Shown one piece after another: positions 41,974 to 50,974 of a stretch of 64,000 nucleotides of DNA. Under the pieces are notes generated by a model. That model saw only the letters and a list, made by a program, of their open reading frames with translations, did no database searches and was not told the origin of the DNA. This DNA is from Ruegeria sp. R13_0 (GTDB lineage: Bacteria > Pseudomonadota > Alphaproteobacteria > Rhodobacterales > Rhodobacteraceae). The stretch is taken from contig NZ_JAGHRB010000001.1 in NCBI RefSeq assembly GCF_017743995.1, positions 372,001 to 436,000 on the forward strand, given 5' to 3'. Each line of letters opens with the position of its first letter. Within the stretch, counting starts at the first letter, position 1. The translations under genes and the position numbers were made by a program.

Positions 41974-42657
41974 TTAATTCACCGCGCTGGCGACGATGTC
42001 CTCCAGGTCGCGCGCGATGTCTTCAATCTTGCCCATGGCGTTCGTCCGCTTCAGAACGCTCTGCCCGTCGTAATAGGTGATCAGTGGGGCTGTCTGTGCG
42101 TGATAGGCACTCAGGCGTGAGGCAACGGTTTCCGCGTTGTCATCCGCCCGGCGCTTGAACTCGGTCCCACCGCAATTGTCGCAAGTGCCGTCGACCGACG
42201 GTTTCTTGAACGTGTCGTGGTATCCTTCACCACAACCGGCGCAGGTGTAGCGGCCCGAGATCCGGATCACCATTTCCGCATCCTCAACCTCAAGGCTGAT
42301 CGCGGCGCTGATCTTCTGGTCCTTTTCCGCCAGAAGACCATCCAGCGCCTCGGCCTGAACGGTGGTGCGGGGGAAGCCATCGAGGATGACTCCCTTGGCA
42401 CAGTCGGGTTCCGCCATACGGTCACGCAGGATGTCGATGACGATCTGGTCGCTGACCAGCTCGCCTGCCTCCATCACCGCTTTCGCGGCCTTTCCGGCAT
42501 CGGTGCCTGCAGCAACGGCCGCACGCAGAAGGTCACCGGTGCTGAGTTGCACCAGCCCGAACTTGTCTTCCAGCATGCGCGCCTGAGTGCCCTTCCCGGC
42601 GCCCGGAGGGCCGAGAAGGATGAGAACGGCAGGAGTTGTCATGGTCGCAGCGTCCAT
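41974..42657 (-). CDS. adk: Adenylate kinase, zinc-lid type
   Basis: A 227-residue long-form kinase interconverting ATP+AMP and 2 ADP. P-loop LGPPGAGKGTQA, substrate region LSTGDLLRAAV, and DGFPRTTVQA are intact; the lid carries CAGC...CDNC, four cysteines expected to bind zinc. The true start could be 42657 (GAGGG upstream), 42660 or 42642 (MTTPAVLILLGPPG). It starts only 8 bases past the Acs stop codon, so it is read with acs. AMP from acetate activation would be its substrate. Confidence 0.92.
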   Translation of the reverse strand: MDAATMTTPAVLILLGPPGAGKGTQARMLEDKFGLVQLSTGDLLRAAVAAGTDAGKAAKAVMEAGELVSDQIVIDILRDRMAEPDCAKGVILDGFPRTTVQAEALDGLLAEKDQKISAAISLEVEDAEMVIRISGRYTCAGCGEGYHDTFKKPSVDGTCDNCGGTEFKRRADDNAETVASRLSAYHAQTAPLITYYDGQSVLKRTNAMGKIEDIARDLEDIVASAVN

Positions 42658-42664
42658 CATGCCC

Positions 42665-44629
42665 TCACTTATTCGCTCGGTTTGCAATCAGGTCGTCGAC
42701 AACCGACGGATCGGCCAGAGTGGACGTATCGCCCAGCGAGCCAAAGTCGTTTTCGGCGATCTTGCGCAGGATACGGCGCATAATCTTGCCCGAGCGTGTC
42801 TTGGGAAGACCGGGGGACCACTGAATGACGTCAGGCGAGGCAATTGGGCCGATCTCGGTCCGGACCCAGGTGCGCAGCTCTTTGAGCAGTTCATCCGAAG
42901 GCTCACGGTCGTTCATCAGAGTGACATAGCAATAGATGCCTTGTCCTTTGATTTCATGGGGATAGCCCACCACGGCGGCCTCGGCCACGGCGGCATGTGC
43001 CACCAGCGCGCTTTCGACCTCGGCGGTGCCCATGCGGTGACCCGAGACGTTGATCACGTCATCGACGCGGCCAGTGATCCAGTAGTCACCATCTTCGTCA
43101 CGACGGCAGCCGTCTCCGGTGAAGTAATAGCCTTTGTAGTCCGAGAAATAGGTCTTCTCAAACCGCTCATGATCGCCCCAGACGGTGCGCATCTGACCGG
43201 GCCAGCTGTCCTTGATGCAGAGCACGCCTTCGACTCCGTTGCCGTCGATCTCAACACCGGATTGAGGGTCCAGAACTACGGGCTGTACGCCGAAGAACGG
43301 CTTTTGCGCCGATCCGGGTTTCAGCGCGTGTGCGCCGGGCAGGGGGGTCATCATGTGGCCGCCGGTTTCGGTCTGCCACCAGGTGTCAACGATCGGGCAG
43401 TTGCCCTTGCCAACAACCTCATTGTACCAGTTCCAGGCTTCGGGGTTGATCGGCTCGCCTACTGTGCCCAGGAGACGCAGATCGCTCAGGTCATGCTTTT
43501 CAACAAATTCGTTGCCCTGACCCATCAGCGCGCGGATCGCGGTGGGGGCAGTGTAGAACTGATTGACCTTGTGCTTGGCGCAGACCTCCCAGAACCGACC
43601 CGCATCGGGGAAAGTAGGAACGCCTTCGAACATCAGCGTGGTCGCGCCATTGGCCAACGGACCATAGACGATATAGCTGTGGCCGGTCACCCAACCCACA
43701 TCTGCCGTACACCAGTACACATCGCCTTCGTGGTAGTCGAAGCTGATCTCATGCGTCAGCGAGGCATAGACCAGATAGCCGCCTGTCGTATGCACAACCC
43801 CTTTGGGCTGACCGGTCGAACCCGACGTATAAAGAATGAACAGCGGGTCTTCGGCGCTCATCTCGGCGGGGGCGCAATAGTCATCAGCCTCCAGCGCCAT
43901 TTCGTTGTAGTCATAGTCACGACCGTCGATCCATGTGGTCTGACCACCGGTGCGCTTGACCACCAGACATTTGACGCTGTCCTTGCAGTGCAGCAGCGCC
44001 GCATCTGCATTCGACTTCAACGGAGTCTTGCGGCCGCCACGTGGGGCTTCGTCCGCGGTGATGATGACCTTGGCGTCGCAGCCATTGACACGGGCCGCCA
44101 GAGCGTCAGGCGAGAAGCCTGCAAAAACGATCGAGTGAATCGCTCCGATGCGCGCGCAGGCCAGCATTGCATAGGCGGCCTCGGGGATCATCGGAAGGTA
44201 GATGATGACGCGATCACCTTTGCGCACGCCCATGGATTCCAGAATATTGGCCATGCGGCAGGTGCGGCGGTGCAACTCGGCATAGGTGATGTGTTGGGCC
44301 GCATCATTTGGATCATCGGGTTCCCAGATGATTGCGGTTTGATCGCCGCGCGTTTCCAGATGGCGATCCAGGCAGTTGGCTGAGACGTTCAGAGTACCAT
44401 CGGCATACCAGTTGATCTTGACCGAGCCGAAATCGTAGTTGACATCCTTGACCTGCGTAAAGGGCTTGATCCAGTCGATCCGCTTGCCGTGTTCGCCCCA
44501 GAACGCGTCCGGGTCGTTAACCGATGCGGCATACATCTCTTCATATTTCGCGGCATCGACATGCGCCCGCGCAACGGTCTCTGCGGTTGGCGGATAGGTC
44601 TTGGCATCTGCCTGGGCAGCGGTGGTCAT
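42665..44629 (-). CDS. acs: Acetyl-CoA synthetase
   Basis: A 654-residue AMP-forming enzyme making acetyl-CoA from acetate, CoA and ATP. The ATP loop [15 protein letters not shown], the acyl region [15 protein letters not shown], the hinge [15 protein letters not shown] and the catalytic lysine in [11 protein letters not shown] are intact; that lysine is the acetylation site in the family. ATG 44629 follows a strong GGAGGAG. It is upstream of adk and probably driven by promoters in the AT-rich region before it. Confidence 0.95.
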   Translation of the reverse strand: MTTAAQADAKTYPPTAETVARAHVDAAKYEEMYAASVNDPDAFWGEHGKRIDWIKPFTQVKDVNYDFGSVKINWYADGTLNVSANCLDRHLETRGDQTAIIWEPDDPNDAAQHITYAELHRRTCRMANILESMGVRKGDRVIIYLPMIPEAAYAMLACARIGAIHSIVFAGFSPDALAARVNGCDAKVIITADEAPRGGRKTPLKSNADAALLHCKDSVKCLVVKRTGGQTTWIDGRDYDYNEMALEADDYCAPAEMSAEDPLFILYTSGSTGQPKGVVHTTGGYLVYASLTHEISFDYHEGDVYWCTADVGWVTGHSYIVYGPLANGATTLMFEGVPTFPDAGRFWEVCAKHKVNQFYTAPTAIRALMGQGNEFVEKHDLSDLRLLGTVGEPINPEAWNWYNEVVGKGNCPIVDTWWQTETGGHMMTPLPGAHALKPGSAQKPFFGVQPVVLDPQSGVEIDGNGVEGVLCIKDSWPGQMRTVWGDHERFEKTYFSDYKGYYFTGDGCRRDEDGDYWITGRVDDVINVSGHRMGTAEVESALVAHAAVAEAAVVGYPHEIKGQGIYCYVTLMNDREPSDELLKELRTWVRTEIGPIASPDVIQWSPGLPKTRSGKIMRRILRKIAENDFGSLGDTSTLADPSVVDDLIANRANK

Positions 44630-45034
44630 GTTGAGGCTCCTCCCTCTAGGCTGGATAACTATGGGACGTCTCTTGCCCGTTTTTTGAGCGTTGTCGATCC
44701 CGTTCCTCCCCAATCGAAGTATGACGGGGTTCAGAAAATAATGAAATAAATTGCCGTATTCCTTGAATTTGTTTGTAAAGAAATTTTTTCAAAAGGAGGC
44801 AAAGAGTCAATAAAATCTTCATGAACTGAAAAAGGCAAATAAAAACAAAGAAAAACCTGTAATGCCATTTACACTGATCACAAGCGCATATCTGCCCGCA
44901 TGTGGTGAAATAGGGAAAACCCAAAGACCGGCTGAAAATCACCTGACGGACCGCGGGGGTTGGCACATATACATGTTGGCGCTAGCATCTTTCCAAGCGC
45001 CTCGGGAGGGGGCGCATCAAAGGGAGAAGATATT
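44630..45034. other. AT-rich divergent intergenic region between acs and the TRAP operon
   Basis: 405 bases with no convincing gene. The middle (about 44735-44880) is far more AT-rich than the surroundings and should hold the acs promoter (minus) and the dctP promoter (plus). I see no hairpin, repeat or recognisable operator. The ends are the acs ribosome site and the GGGAG before dctP. Confidence 0.6.
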
Positions 45035-46051
45035 ATGAAAAAGATGCTGAGCGGTGCCGCCGTCGCCGCGCTTGGCGTTGCCTTCGTGTCCGAGGCCGCA
45101 GCCACCGAATGGAACGCCTCGGTCTGGGGCAAGCGCCGCGCCTTTACCGAACATGTCGAAAAGCTGGCCGAGCTGGTCTCGGAAAAAACCGACGGAGAGT
45201 TCACGATCAATGTCAGCTATGGCGGCCTGTCGAAGCCGCGCGAGAATCTGGATGGGATCGAGATCGGCGCATTCGAGATTGCGCAGTTCTGTGCCGGTTA
45301 TCACCGCGACAAGAACCGCGCGATTACCGTGCTGGAGCTGCCGTTTCTGGGGGTGAACAATCTGGAAGAAGAGGTTGCCGTCAGCCATGCGGTCTATGAT
45401 CACCCCGCGGTGGCCGAAGAGATGGCGCAATGGAATGCACGTATTCTTATGACCTCGCCCATGCCGCAGTACAATTTGGTCGGCACCGGCGATCCACGCG
45501 ATAATCTGGCCGCGTTTGAAGGCATGCGTGTCCGCGCAACAGGTGGTCTGGGCAAAGCGTTTGAGGCCGTGGGCGGTGTCCCAACCTCTGTCCCTGCGAC
45601 TGAGGCGTTCAACGCCATGGAATCGGGTGTGGTCGATACCGTCGCCTTCGCGCAGCACGCGCACCTGTCTTTCGGCACGATCAATGAGGCGGATTGGTGG
45701 ACTGCAAACCTTAATCCCGGCACCGTGAACTGCCCAGTAGTTGCGAATATCGACGCGTATGAAGCGCTGTCACCCGAACACCGCGAAGCGCTCGACAGTT
45801 CGATTGACGAGGCCATCGCGCATTATCTGGCCAACTATGCTGGGCTTTTGGAGCAATGGGATGGTGTTCTGGAAGAAAAGGGCGTGCAGAAGGTGATGAT
45901 TGACGATGCGGTCATCGAAGAGTTCCGCACCAAGGCGGCTGATCCGATCCGCGAACAGTGGATTGCGGATATGAGCGCGCAAGGCCTGCCAGCGCAGGAC
46001 CTCTACGATCTGGTTCAGACCACGCTGACGCAACAGCGCGGCGGCAACTGA
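45035..46051 (+). CDS. dctP: TRAP transporter substrate-binding protein (DctP family)
   Basis: A 338-residue periplasmic binding protein with signal peptide MKKMLSGAAVAALGVAFVSEAAA. Mature features: FTEHVEKLAELVSEKTDGEF, a C4-dicarboxylate-binding-like fold, and FEGMRVRATGGLGKAFEAVGG containing the arginine that usually binds a carboxylate. The substrate is unidentified. AGGGAG precedes ATG 45035. A strong hairpin separates it from the membrane genes. Confidence 0.9.
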   Translation: MKKMLSGAAVAALGVAFVSEAAATEWNASVWGKRRAFTEHVEKLAELVSEKTDGEFTINVSYGGLSKPRENLDGIEIGAFEIAQFCAGYHRDKNRAITVLELPFLGVNNLEEEVAVSHAVYDHPAVAEEMAQWNARILMTSPMPQYNLVGTGDPRDNLAAFEGMRVRATGGLGKAFEAVGGVPTSVPATEAFNAMESGVVDTVAFAQHAHLSFGTINEADWWTANLNPGTVNCPVVANIDAYEALSPEHREALDSSIDEAIAHYLANYAGLLEQWDGVLEEKGVQKVMIDDAVIEEFRTKAADPIREQWIADMSAQGLPAQDLYDLVQTTLTQQRGGN

Positions 46052-46060
46052 TCACATTCA

Positions 46061-46090
46061 CCGGGCGCGTCCTTGCGCCCGGCCTTTCTT
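46061..46090 (+). terminator. Attenuating hairpin between dctP and dctQ
   Basis: CCGGGCGC (46061-46068), loop, GCGCCCGG (46075-46082), then CCTTTCTT. A perfect 8-bp stem with a poor T-run, likely to give more binding protein than membrane subunits. Confidence 0.7.
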
Positions 46091-46109
46091 GACAAAGGGG
46101 ATCACCGGA

Positions 46110-46739
46110 ATGGCGGGACAGGCCACGGTGCTGGAAGATGGCAGTCGCCTCAGCCAGATAGATCAGCACTTGCTGAAGTTAGAGCGGGCTCTTGCCTTGA
46201 TCAGCGGAATAGCCGTCTTTGGGCTGATGGTCCTGGCCGTCGTCTCGGTCAGCGGCCGCAACGCGATAAACGCGCCGTTGCCGGGCTATGTGGACTGGAT
46301 CGAACAGGCGATGCCACTGATCGCCTTTCTCGGCATCTCTTACGTGCAGCGCGATGGCGGCCATATCCGGATGGACATTGTGATCTCGCGTCTGCACGGA
46401 CGGGCGCTTTGGCTGTTCGAGCTGATCTCGGTAGTCCTGATCCTTGTCCTGATGCTCGCATTGGTCTGGGGCAGCTGGTCCCATTTCGACCGATCCTTTG
46501 ATTTCGGCGCGCCGATGTGGAGCCGCGACAGCTCAATTGACATCGGCATCCCGCTTTGGCCTGCGAAACTGCTGGCCCCTGTTGCGTTCTCGGTCTTGTC
46601 ACTCCGGCTGGTGTTGCAGATCTGGGGCTATGGCCGCGCGTTCGTTCTGGGGCTTGAGGCACCCGTGGCGGTGCCCTTGATTCAAGACGCCGCCGCCCAG
46701 GCTGCCGCAGAGGCAGAGCAGTTCGAAGGGCAGGACTAG
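46110..46739 (+). CDS. dctQ: TRAP transporter small permease (DctQ family)
   Basis: A 209-residue membrane protein with four helices (ALALISGIAVFGLMVLAVV, QAMPLIAFLGISYVQ, WLFELISVVLILVLMLALVW, LLAPVAFSVLSLRLVLQIWG). It forms the channel with DctM. ATG 46110 with AAGGGG 9 bases upstream is preferred over a TTG at 46089. The DctM gene follows after 3 bases. Confidence 0.9.
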   Translation: MAGQATVLEDGSRLSQIDQHLLKLERALALISGIAVFGLMVLAVVSVSGRNAINAPLPGYVDWIEQAMPLIAFLGISYVQRDGGHIRMDIVISRLHGRALWLFELISVVLILVLMLALVWGSWSHFDRSFDFGAPMWSRDSSIDIGIPLWPAKLLAPVAFSVLSLRLVLQIWGYGRAFVLGLEAPVAVPLIQDAAAQAAAEAEQFEGQD

Positions 46740-46742
46740 CAG

Positions 46743-48146
46743 ATGGACACGATAGACATCGGCCTTTGGGTAACGGCTGGGCTGCTGGTCCTTGTGGTCA
46801 CAGGCATGCGCGTGGCCTTTGCGGCAGGTCTGGCCGGGCTGTTCGGCTTGGTTTGGATATTCTGGGCCAAGTTCGGCTACGATCCCGACCGGTTTGGCAA
46901 AGCTCTCACCGTTGCCGTCAAAACGGCGGGGCAGGTGCCGCATTCTAAGGTTGCCGCCCATACGCTCAGCCTGATCCCGACCTTCATTCTGATAGGCTAC
47001 CTTGCCTACTACGCGGGCTTGACGCGCGCGCTTTTCGAAGCGGCCAAACGCTGGATCGCCTGGGTGCCCGGAGGCCTCGCGGTCTCTACCATATTCGCCA
47101 CGGCAGGGTTTGCCGCCGTCTCTGGTGCCTCGGTCGCCACCTCGGCTGTGTTTGCCCGTATCGCGATTCCCGAAATGCTGAGCGTTGGTTACAACAAGCG
47201 CTTCGCCGCAGGCGTCGTTGCCGCCGGAGGGACGCTGGCCTCGCTGATCCCGCCGTCAGCCATCCTTGTGATCTATGCCATCATCGTCGAGCAGGACGTC
47301 GGCAAGCTGCTACTGGCCGGCTTCATTCCCGGAGCGTTTTCTGCCGTGATCTACGGATTGCTCATTGTTGGAATCGCGGTTGTGTTCAAATCCGTTGGCC
47401 CTCCGGTCACCGGTTTCACTTGGAAACAGCGGTTCCAAGCGCTGCCCGGGGCGATCCCGATCGTTGCCGTCATTCTGATCATCATCTGCTTCGTCTACAA
47501 CCCATTCGGAGAACAGGCGTGGGGCACCCCGACCGAAGGCGGAGCCATAAGCGCGTTCATCGTCTTCTGCTTCGCCCTGGTTCATGGCATGCGCTGGCCC
47601 GAATTCAAATCAGCTCTGTTAGAGACAGCCAAGCTGACGGCCATGATCTTCTCGATCATCTGGGGCGTGCTGATCTACGTGCGGTTCCTGGGCTTTGCAG
47701 ACCTTCCGGGCGCATTCTCCGATTGGATCACCTCACTTGAAATGTCGCCAATGCTGATCCTGATCTGCATCCTTTTGGCCTATGCGGTGTTGGGCATGTT
47801 CATGGATGCCATCGGGATGTTGCTGTTGACCTTGCCAGTCGTCTACCCCGCCGTCATGGCCCTGAACGGAGGGGAAACCGTCAGCGCCGCAGACAGCGCT
47901 TTTGGCATGTCCGGCCCGATGTGCGCGATCTGGTTTGGGATTCTGGTGGTGAAAATGGCCGAGTTCTGCCTGATCACGCCGCCCATCGGTCTGAACTGCT
48001 TTGTTGTTGCCGGGGTCCGGCCGGACCTGAGTGTTCAGGATGTCTTTAAGGGTGTCACCCCGTTCTTCCTGGCAGACGCGGCCACCATTGCGCTGCTTGT
48101 AGCGTTTCCGGGCATCGTTCTCTACTTGCCGTCTTTGGCAGGCTAG
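46743..48146 (+). CDS. dctM: TRAP transporter large permease (DctM family)
   Basis: A 467-residue permease with about 12 membrane segments, including GVVAAGGTLASLIPPSAILVIYAI with the conserved GxLxxLIPPS pattern of DctM proteins. It takes up the carboxylate ligand delivered by DctP using the sodium gradient. A structured 3' repeat follows immediately. Confidence 0.92.
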   Translation: MDTIDIGLWVTAGLLVLVVTGMRVAFAAGLAGLFGLVWIFWAKFGYDPDRFGKALTVAVKTAGQVPHSKVAAHTLSLIPTFILIGYLAYYAGLTRALFEAAKRWIAWVPGGLAVSTIFATAGFAAVSGASVATSAVFARIAIPEMLSVGYNKRFAAGVVAAGGTLASLIPPSAILVIYAIIVEQDVGKLLLAGFIPGAFSAVIYGLLIVGIAVVFKSVGPPVTGFTWKQRFQALPGAIPIVAVILIIICFVYNPFGEQAWGTPTEGGAISAFIVFCFALVHGMRWPEFKSALLETAKLTAMIFSIIWGVLIYVRFLGFADLPGAFSDWITSLEMSPMLILICILLAYAVLGMFMDAIGMLLLTLPVVYPAVMALNGGETVSAADSAFGMSGPMCAIWFGILVVKMAEFCLITPPIGLNCFVVAGVRPDLSVQDVFKGVTPFFLADAATIALLVAFPGIVLYLPSLAG

Positions 48147-48193
48147 GAGTTTGCGAGGCTCTGCCTCGCGCTCCGGGATATTTTTAGCCAGAT
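48147..48193 (+). repeat. Structured 3' repeat after dctM
   Basis: GCGAGGC-TCT-GCCTCGC hairpin, then CTCCGGGATATTTTTAGCCA and GATGAAG. It is the same family as 12288-12350 with one hairpin fewer, in dctM orientation. Confidence 0.75.
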
Positions 48194-48309
48194 GAAGCAG
48201 GGATCCGCTCTCCAACATCAACGTCGGAGAGCTTCACCTGGCGCGGTCATCGGCGTCCCCGCCTGTACCGCAAAAACAAGAGTACTGAGCTAGGTTAACG
48301 ATCCGTTTC
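48194..48309. other. Segment between two convergent 3' repeats
   Basis: 116 bases between inverted copies of the 3' repeat. It contains a GCTCTCC...GGAGAGC inverted repeat (48206-48234), and nothing else recognised. Confidence 0.4.
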
Positions 48310-48385
48310 TTCATCTGGCCAAAAATATCCCGGGAGAGTCGCCCGGAACGGGCGGCGGGGGCAGAGCCCCCTTTTCGACACTGAC
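48310..48385 (-). repeat. Structured 3' repeat after ornithine cyclodeaminase (two hairpins)
   Basis: Minus-strand copy: hairpin GGGGGC-TCT-GCCCCC, second hairpin CGCCCG/CGGGCG, then CTCCCGGGATATTTTTGGCC and GATGAAG. It has the same order as copy 1 at 12288. Confidence 0.8.
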
Positions 48386-48407
48386 CCGGTGCAGGATCGG
48401 GCGCGGT

Positions 48408-49451
48408 TTAGCCCGCGCGCATGAGCATCCCGAACAAATCGCGAGGATCGTCAGGGTCGGCCAGCATATCTAGCGGCTCAAAAAAGTCTGTCTCCGCGAC
48501 CGCGCTCTTGATGACCCGAAGAGCCGAGAAGTCCTCGATGGCGAAGCCGACACTGTCGAACAGCGTGATCTGCTTATCGTCTGTCCGACCGCGTGCCTGA
48601 CCGGTCATGACCTGCCACAATTCGGTGACGGGATGGTCATCCTCCAAGGCCTGAATTTCGCCCTCGATCCGCGTCTGCTCGGGGTATTCCACGAATATCT
48701 CCGAGCGCAGAAGGATATCTCGATGCAGTTCGGTTTTGCCGGGGCAGTCGCCGCCAATTGCGTTGATGTGGACGCCGGGGCCGACCATGTTGTCGGTCAG
48801 GATCGTGGCGTATTTCTTGTCGGCGGTGCAGGTGGTGATGATCTGCGCGCCCTCAATCGCCTCTTCGGCGGTTTTACGAGGCACTATGTTCAGGCCTTTG
48901 CCTTGCAGGTTGGCCGCGCATTTGGCGGTGGCGTTCGGGTCCGTATCATAGAGCCGCACGGTGTCGATACCGCACATGGCCTTGAAGGCCAGGCATTGGA
49001 ATTCGGACTGCGCGCCATTGCCGATCATGGCCATTGTGGTCGCACCTTTAGGGGCGAGATACCGACCGACCAAAGCTGATGTCGCCGCCGTCCGTAGGGC
49101 GGTCAGGATGGTCATCTCGGTCAGAAGCGTCGGGTAGCCCGTGTAGACATCCGCGAGCAGGCCAAAGGCCGTTACCGTTTGCAACCCTTCAGAGGTGTTC
49201 TTCGGATGGCCATTGACGTATTTGAAGCCGTAGGCCTCACCATCTGAAGTAGGCATAAGTTCGATCACCCCATGCGGGGAATGCGCCGGAATCCGAGGGG
49301 TCTTGTCGAAGCTTTCCCAGCGTTTGAAATCGGCCTCGATCTGCTCGGCGATCCTTATGATCATCTTTTCGACGCCGACATGGTGAACCAGCCGCATCAT
49401 GTTGTCGACGGAAACAAAGGGCACCAGGGCCTTGTCTGAGGGTGCAGTCAT
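48408..49451 (-). CDS. ocd: Ornithine cyclodeaminase
   Basis: A 347-residue NAD-dependent enzyme of the ornithine cyclodeaminase/mu-crystallin family, converting ornithine to proline and NH3. The Rossmann motif is AMIGNGAQSEFQCLAFKAM; TEMTILTALRTAATSALVGRYLAPK is the family signature around the active site. It overlaps the arginase stop by 3 bases (TGATGAC). Confidence 0.9.
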   Translation of the reverse strand: MTAPSDKALVPFVSVDNMMRLVHHVGVEKMIIRIAEQIEADFKRWESFDKTPRIPAHSPHGVIELMPTSDGEAYGFKYVNGHPKNTSEGLQTVTAFGLLADVYTGYPTLLTEMTILTALRTAATSALVGRYLAPKGATTMAMIGNGAQSEFQCLAFKAMCGIDTVRLYDTDPNATAKCAANLQGKGLNIVPRKTAEEAIEGAQIITTCTADKKYATILTDNMVGPGVHINAIGGDCPGKTELHRDILLRSEIFVEYPEQTRIEGEIQALEDDHPVTELWQVMTGQARGRTDDKQITLFDSVGFAIEDFSALRVIKSAVAETDFFEPLDMLADPDDPRDLFGMLMRAG

Positions 49452-50371
49452 CAGAAACTCCGAGTGGGGCGGTCAAAGATCCGGCGTCCCATCAGGGATG
49501 CGGCCAGATCGACCATGAGTTTTGCGGTGCGTCCGCGTTCATCCAGAAAGGGGTTCAACTCGACCAGATCGAGGGAGCAGACCAGCCCGCTTTCGTGCAG
49601 AAGCTCCATGACCAGATGGGCCTCGCGTTCTGTGGCGCCTCCGGGCACGGTGGTTCCGACGGCGGGCGCGATCGCGGGGTCGAGGAAGTCGACATCCAAT
49701 GAGACGTGAAGGATGCCGTTCTCGGCCCTCACGCGGTCCAGAAAGGCCATGAGTGGGGCTTTGATCCCATGTTCGTCAATGCTGCGCATATCGGCCAGCA
49801 TGGCGTGGTTCTTCTCAAGCGCGGCGCGTTCTGCGGGATCGACCGAACGCAATCCGATCATTCCAACGCGATTGGTTGGAACCATGGCGGGCAAGGGTGG
49901 AAAATCTTCGAATCCGGGCTGCCCGGTGAAGTAGGCGACAGGTGTTCCATGCAGGTTGCCGCTGTCTGTACTGCCGGGGGTGTGAAAATCGCTATGGGCG
50001 TCGAGCCACAGAACGAAAAGAGGCCGGTCGATGCGCTGTGCATGATCCGCCATTCCGGCAACGGTTCCCATCGACAAGGCATGATCGCCGCCCATGAAGA
50101 TTGGCACACCTTGGGGCGAGACTTCTGCGGCGACTCGGGCCAAAGCCTGCGTCCACCCAATGCACTCGGGCAGGGCGAAAAGGTGGGAGTGGTCTGGGAT
50201 CTCGACCGCATCCGGGGCGACATCTCCGTAGTCGATCACCGTATGACCAAGATCCGTAAGCGCGCGATCCAGCCCGGCCACACGGTAGGCATCGGGGCCC
50301 ATTCGGCAACCCTGCCGACGCTTGCCCGCGTCCATGGGGGCACCAACCAAAACTATGTTCTTCGTATCCAT
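49451..50371 (-). CDS. rocF: Arginase
   Basis: A 306-residue manganese enzyme that splits arginine into ornithine and urea. Metal ligands are in FMGGDHALSMGT (His), WLDAHSDFHTP (Asp-x-His-x-Asp) and SLDVDFLDP (Asp-x-Asp). Start MDTKNIVLVGA at 50371 is preferred over 50380, though neither has a strong ribosome site. It feeds ornithine to Ocd next door and is divergent from the Lrp gene. Confidence 0.93.
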   Translation of the reverse strand: MDTKNIVLVGAPMDAGKRRQGCRMGPDAYRVAGLDRALTDLGHTVIDYGDVAPDAVEIPDHSHLFALPECIGWTQALARVAAEVSPQGVPIFMGGDHALSMGTVAGMADHAQRIDRPLFVLWLDAHSDFHTPGSTDSGNLHGTPVAYFTGQPGFEDFPPLPAMVPTNRVGMIGLRSVDPAERAALEKNHAMLADMRSIDEHGIKAPLMAFLDRVRAENGILHVSLDVDFLDPAIAPAVGTTVPGGATEREAHLVMELLHESGLVCSLDLVELNPFLDERGRTAKLMVDLAASLMGRRIFDRPTRSF

Positions 50372-50458
50372 ATGCTTCATGTAACGTGACAGTCTGTCTT
50401 GCGTGAAGAGAGCAAATTGCTCAATTAGAAAGGTGAATATCCGAAAAGGAAGCTATTC

Positions 50459-50887
50459 ATGGACGATTTGGACAACAGACTGCTCAGCGCGCTACATCGG
50501 GACGCAAGGGCGTCGCTGTCTGAGCTGGCCGAGACGCTTGGCGTCACGCGTACCACCGTGCGCAGCCGGCTGCAGCGCCTCAAACAATCGGGCGAGATCG
50601 TGGGCTTTACCGTTCAAACCAAGCGCGATGTGGCGCAAAGCCCGGTTCGGGGCCTGATGATGCTTGAGATCGAGGGGCGCGGGACAGAACGCACTATGGC
50701 CCGGATCGGAGCGCTACGACAGGTGCGCGCCGTGCATTCGACAAATGGAAGCTGGGACCTGATCGCTGAAATCGGTACGGACACGCTGGCCGAACTCGAT
50801 GAGGTCTTGTTCCAGATCCGCCGTATGGAAGGGATCACCCGGTCTGAGACGAACCTTCTTCTGTCCACGCGTAAGGGAAGGTTCTGA
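50459..50887 (+). CDS. Lrp/AsnC-family transcriptional regulator
   Basis: A 142-residue regulator: N-terminal helix-turn-helix (DNRLLSALHRDARASLSEL, TVRSRLQRLKQSG), then a RAM ligand domain (RQVRAVHSTNGSWDLIAEI). Divergent from arginase with 87 bases between, it is the obvious candidate for arginine/ornithine control of the rocF-ocd pair. AAGGAAG precedes the ATG. Confidence 0.9.
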   Translation: MDDLDNRLLSALHRDARASLSELAETLGVTRTTVRSRLQRLKQSGEIVGFTVQTKRDVAQSPVRGLMMLEIEGRGTERTMARIGALRQVRAVHSTNGSWDLIAEIGTDTLAELDEVLFQIRRMEGITRSETNLLLSTRKGRF

Positions 50888-50974
50888 AAACGCTGCGTGA
50901 AACGGGCCGTTACGCTTTGTCGGCCACGGAAATTGTGCGACAGTCGGCGGGGATACAGGCGGGATTTATCGAAT

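Noticed and set aside
42587..44383. Long plus-strand open frame (598 codons) opposite acs
   Set aside because: It is the antisense shadow of a conserved 654-residue enzyme with intact motifs; it has no ribosome site or family features.
44646..44966. 106-codon minus-strand frame in the AT-rich gap before acs
   Set aside because: The frame has no ribosome site, an unusual Phe/Cys-rich composition typical of AT-rich noncoding DNA, and overlaps the acs leader.
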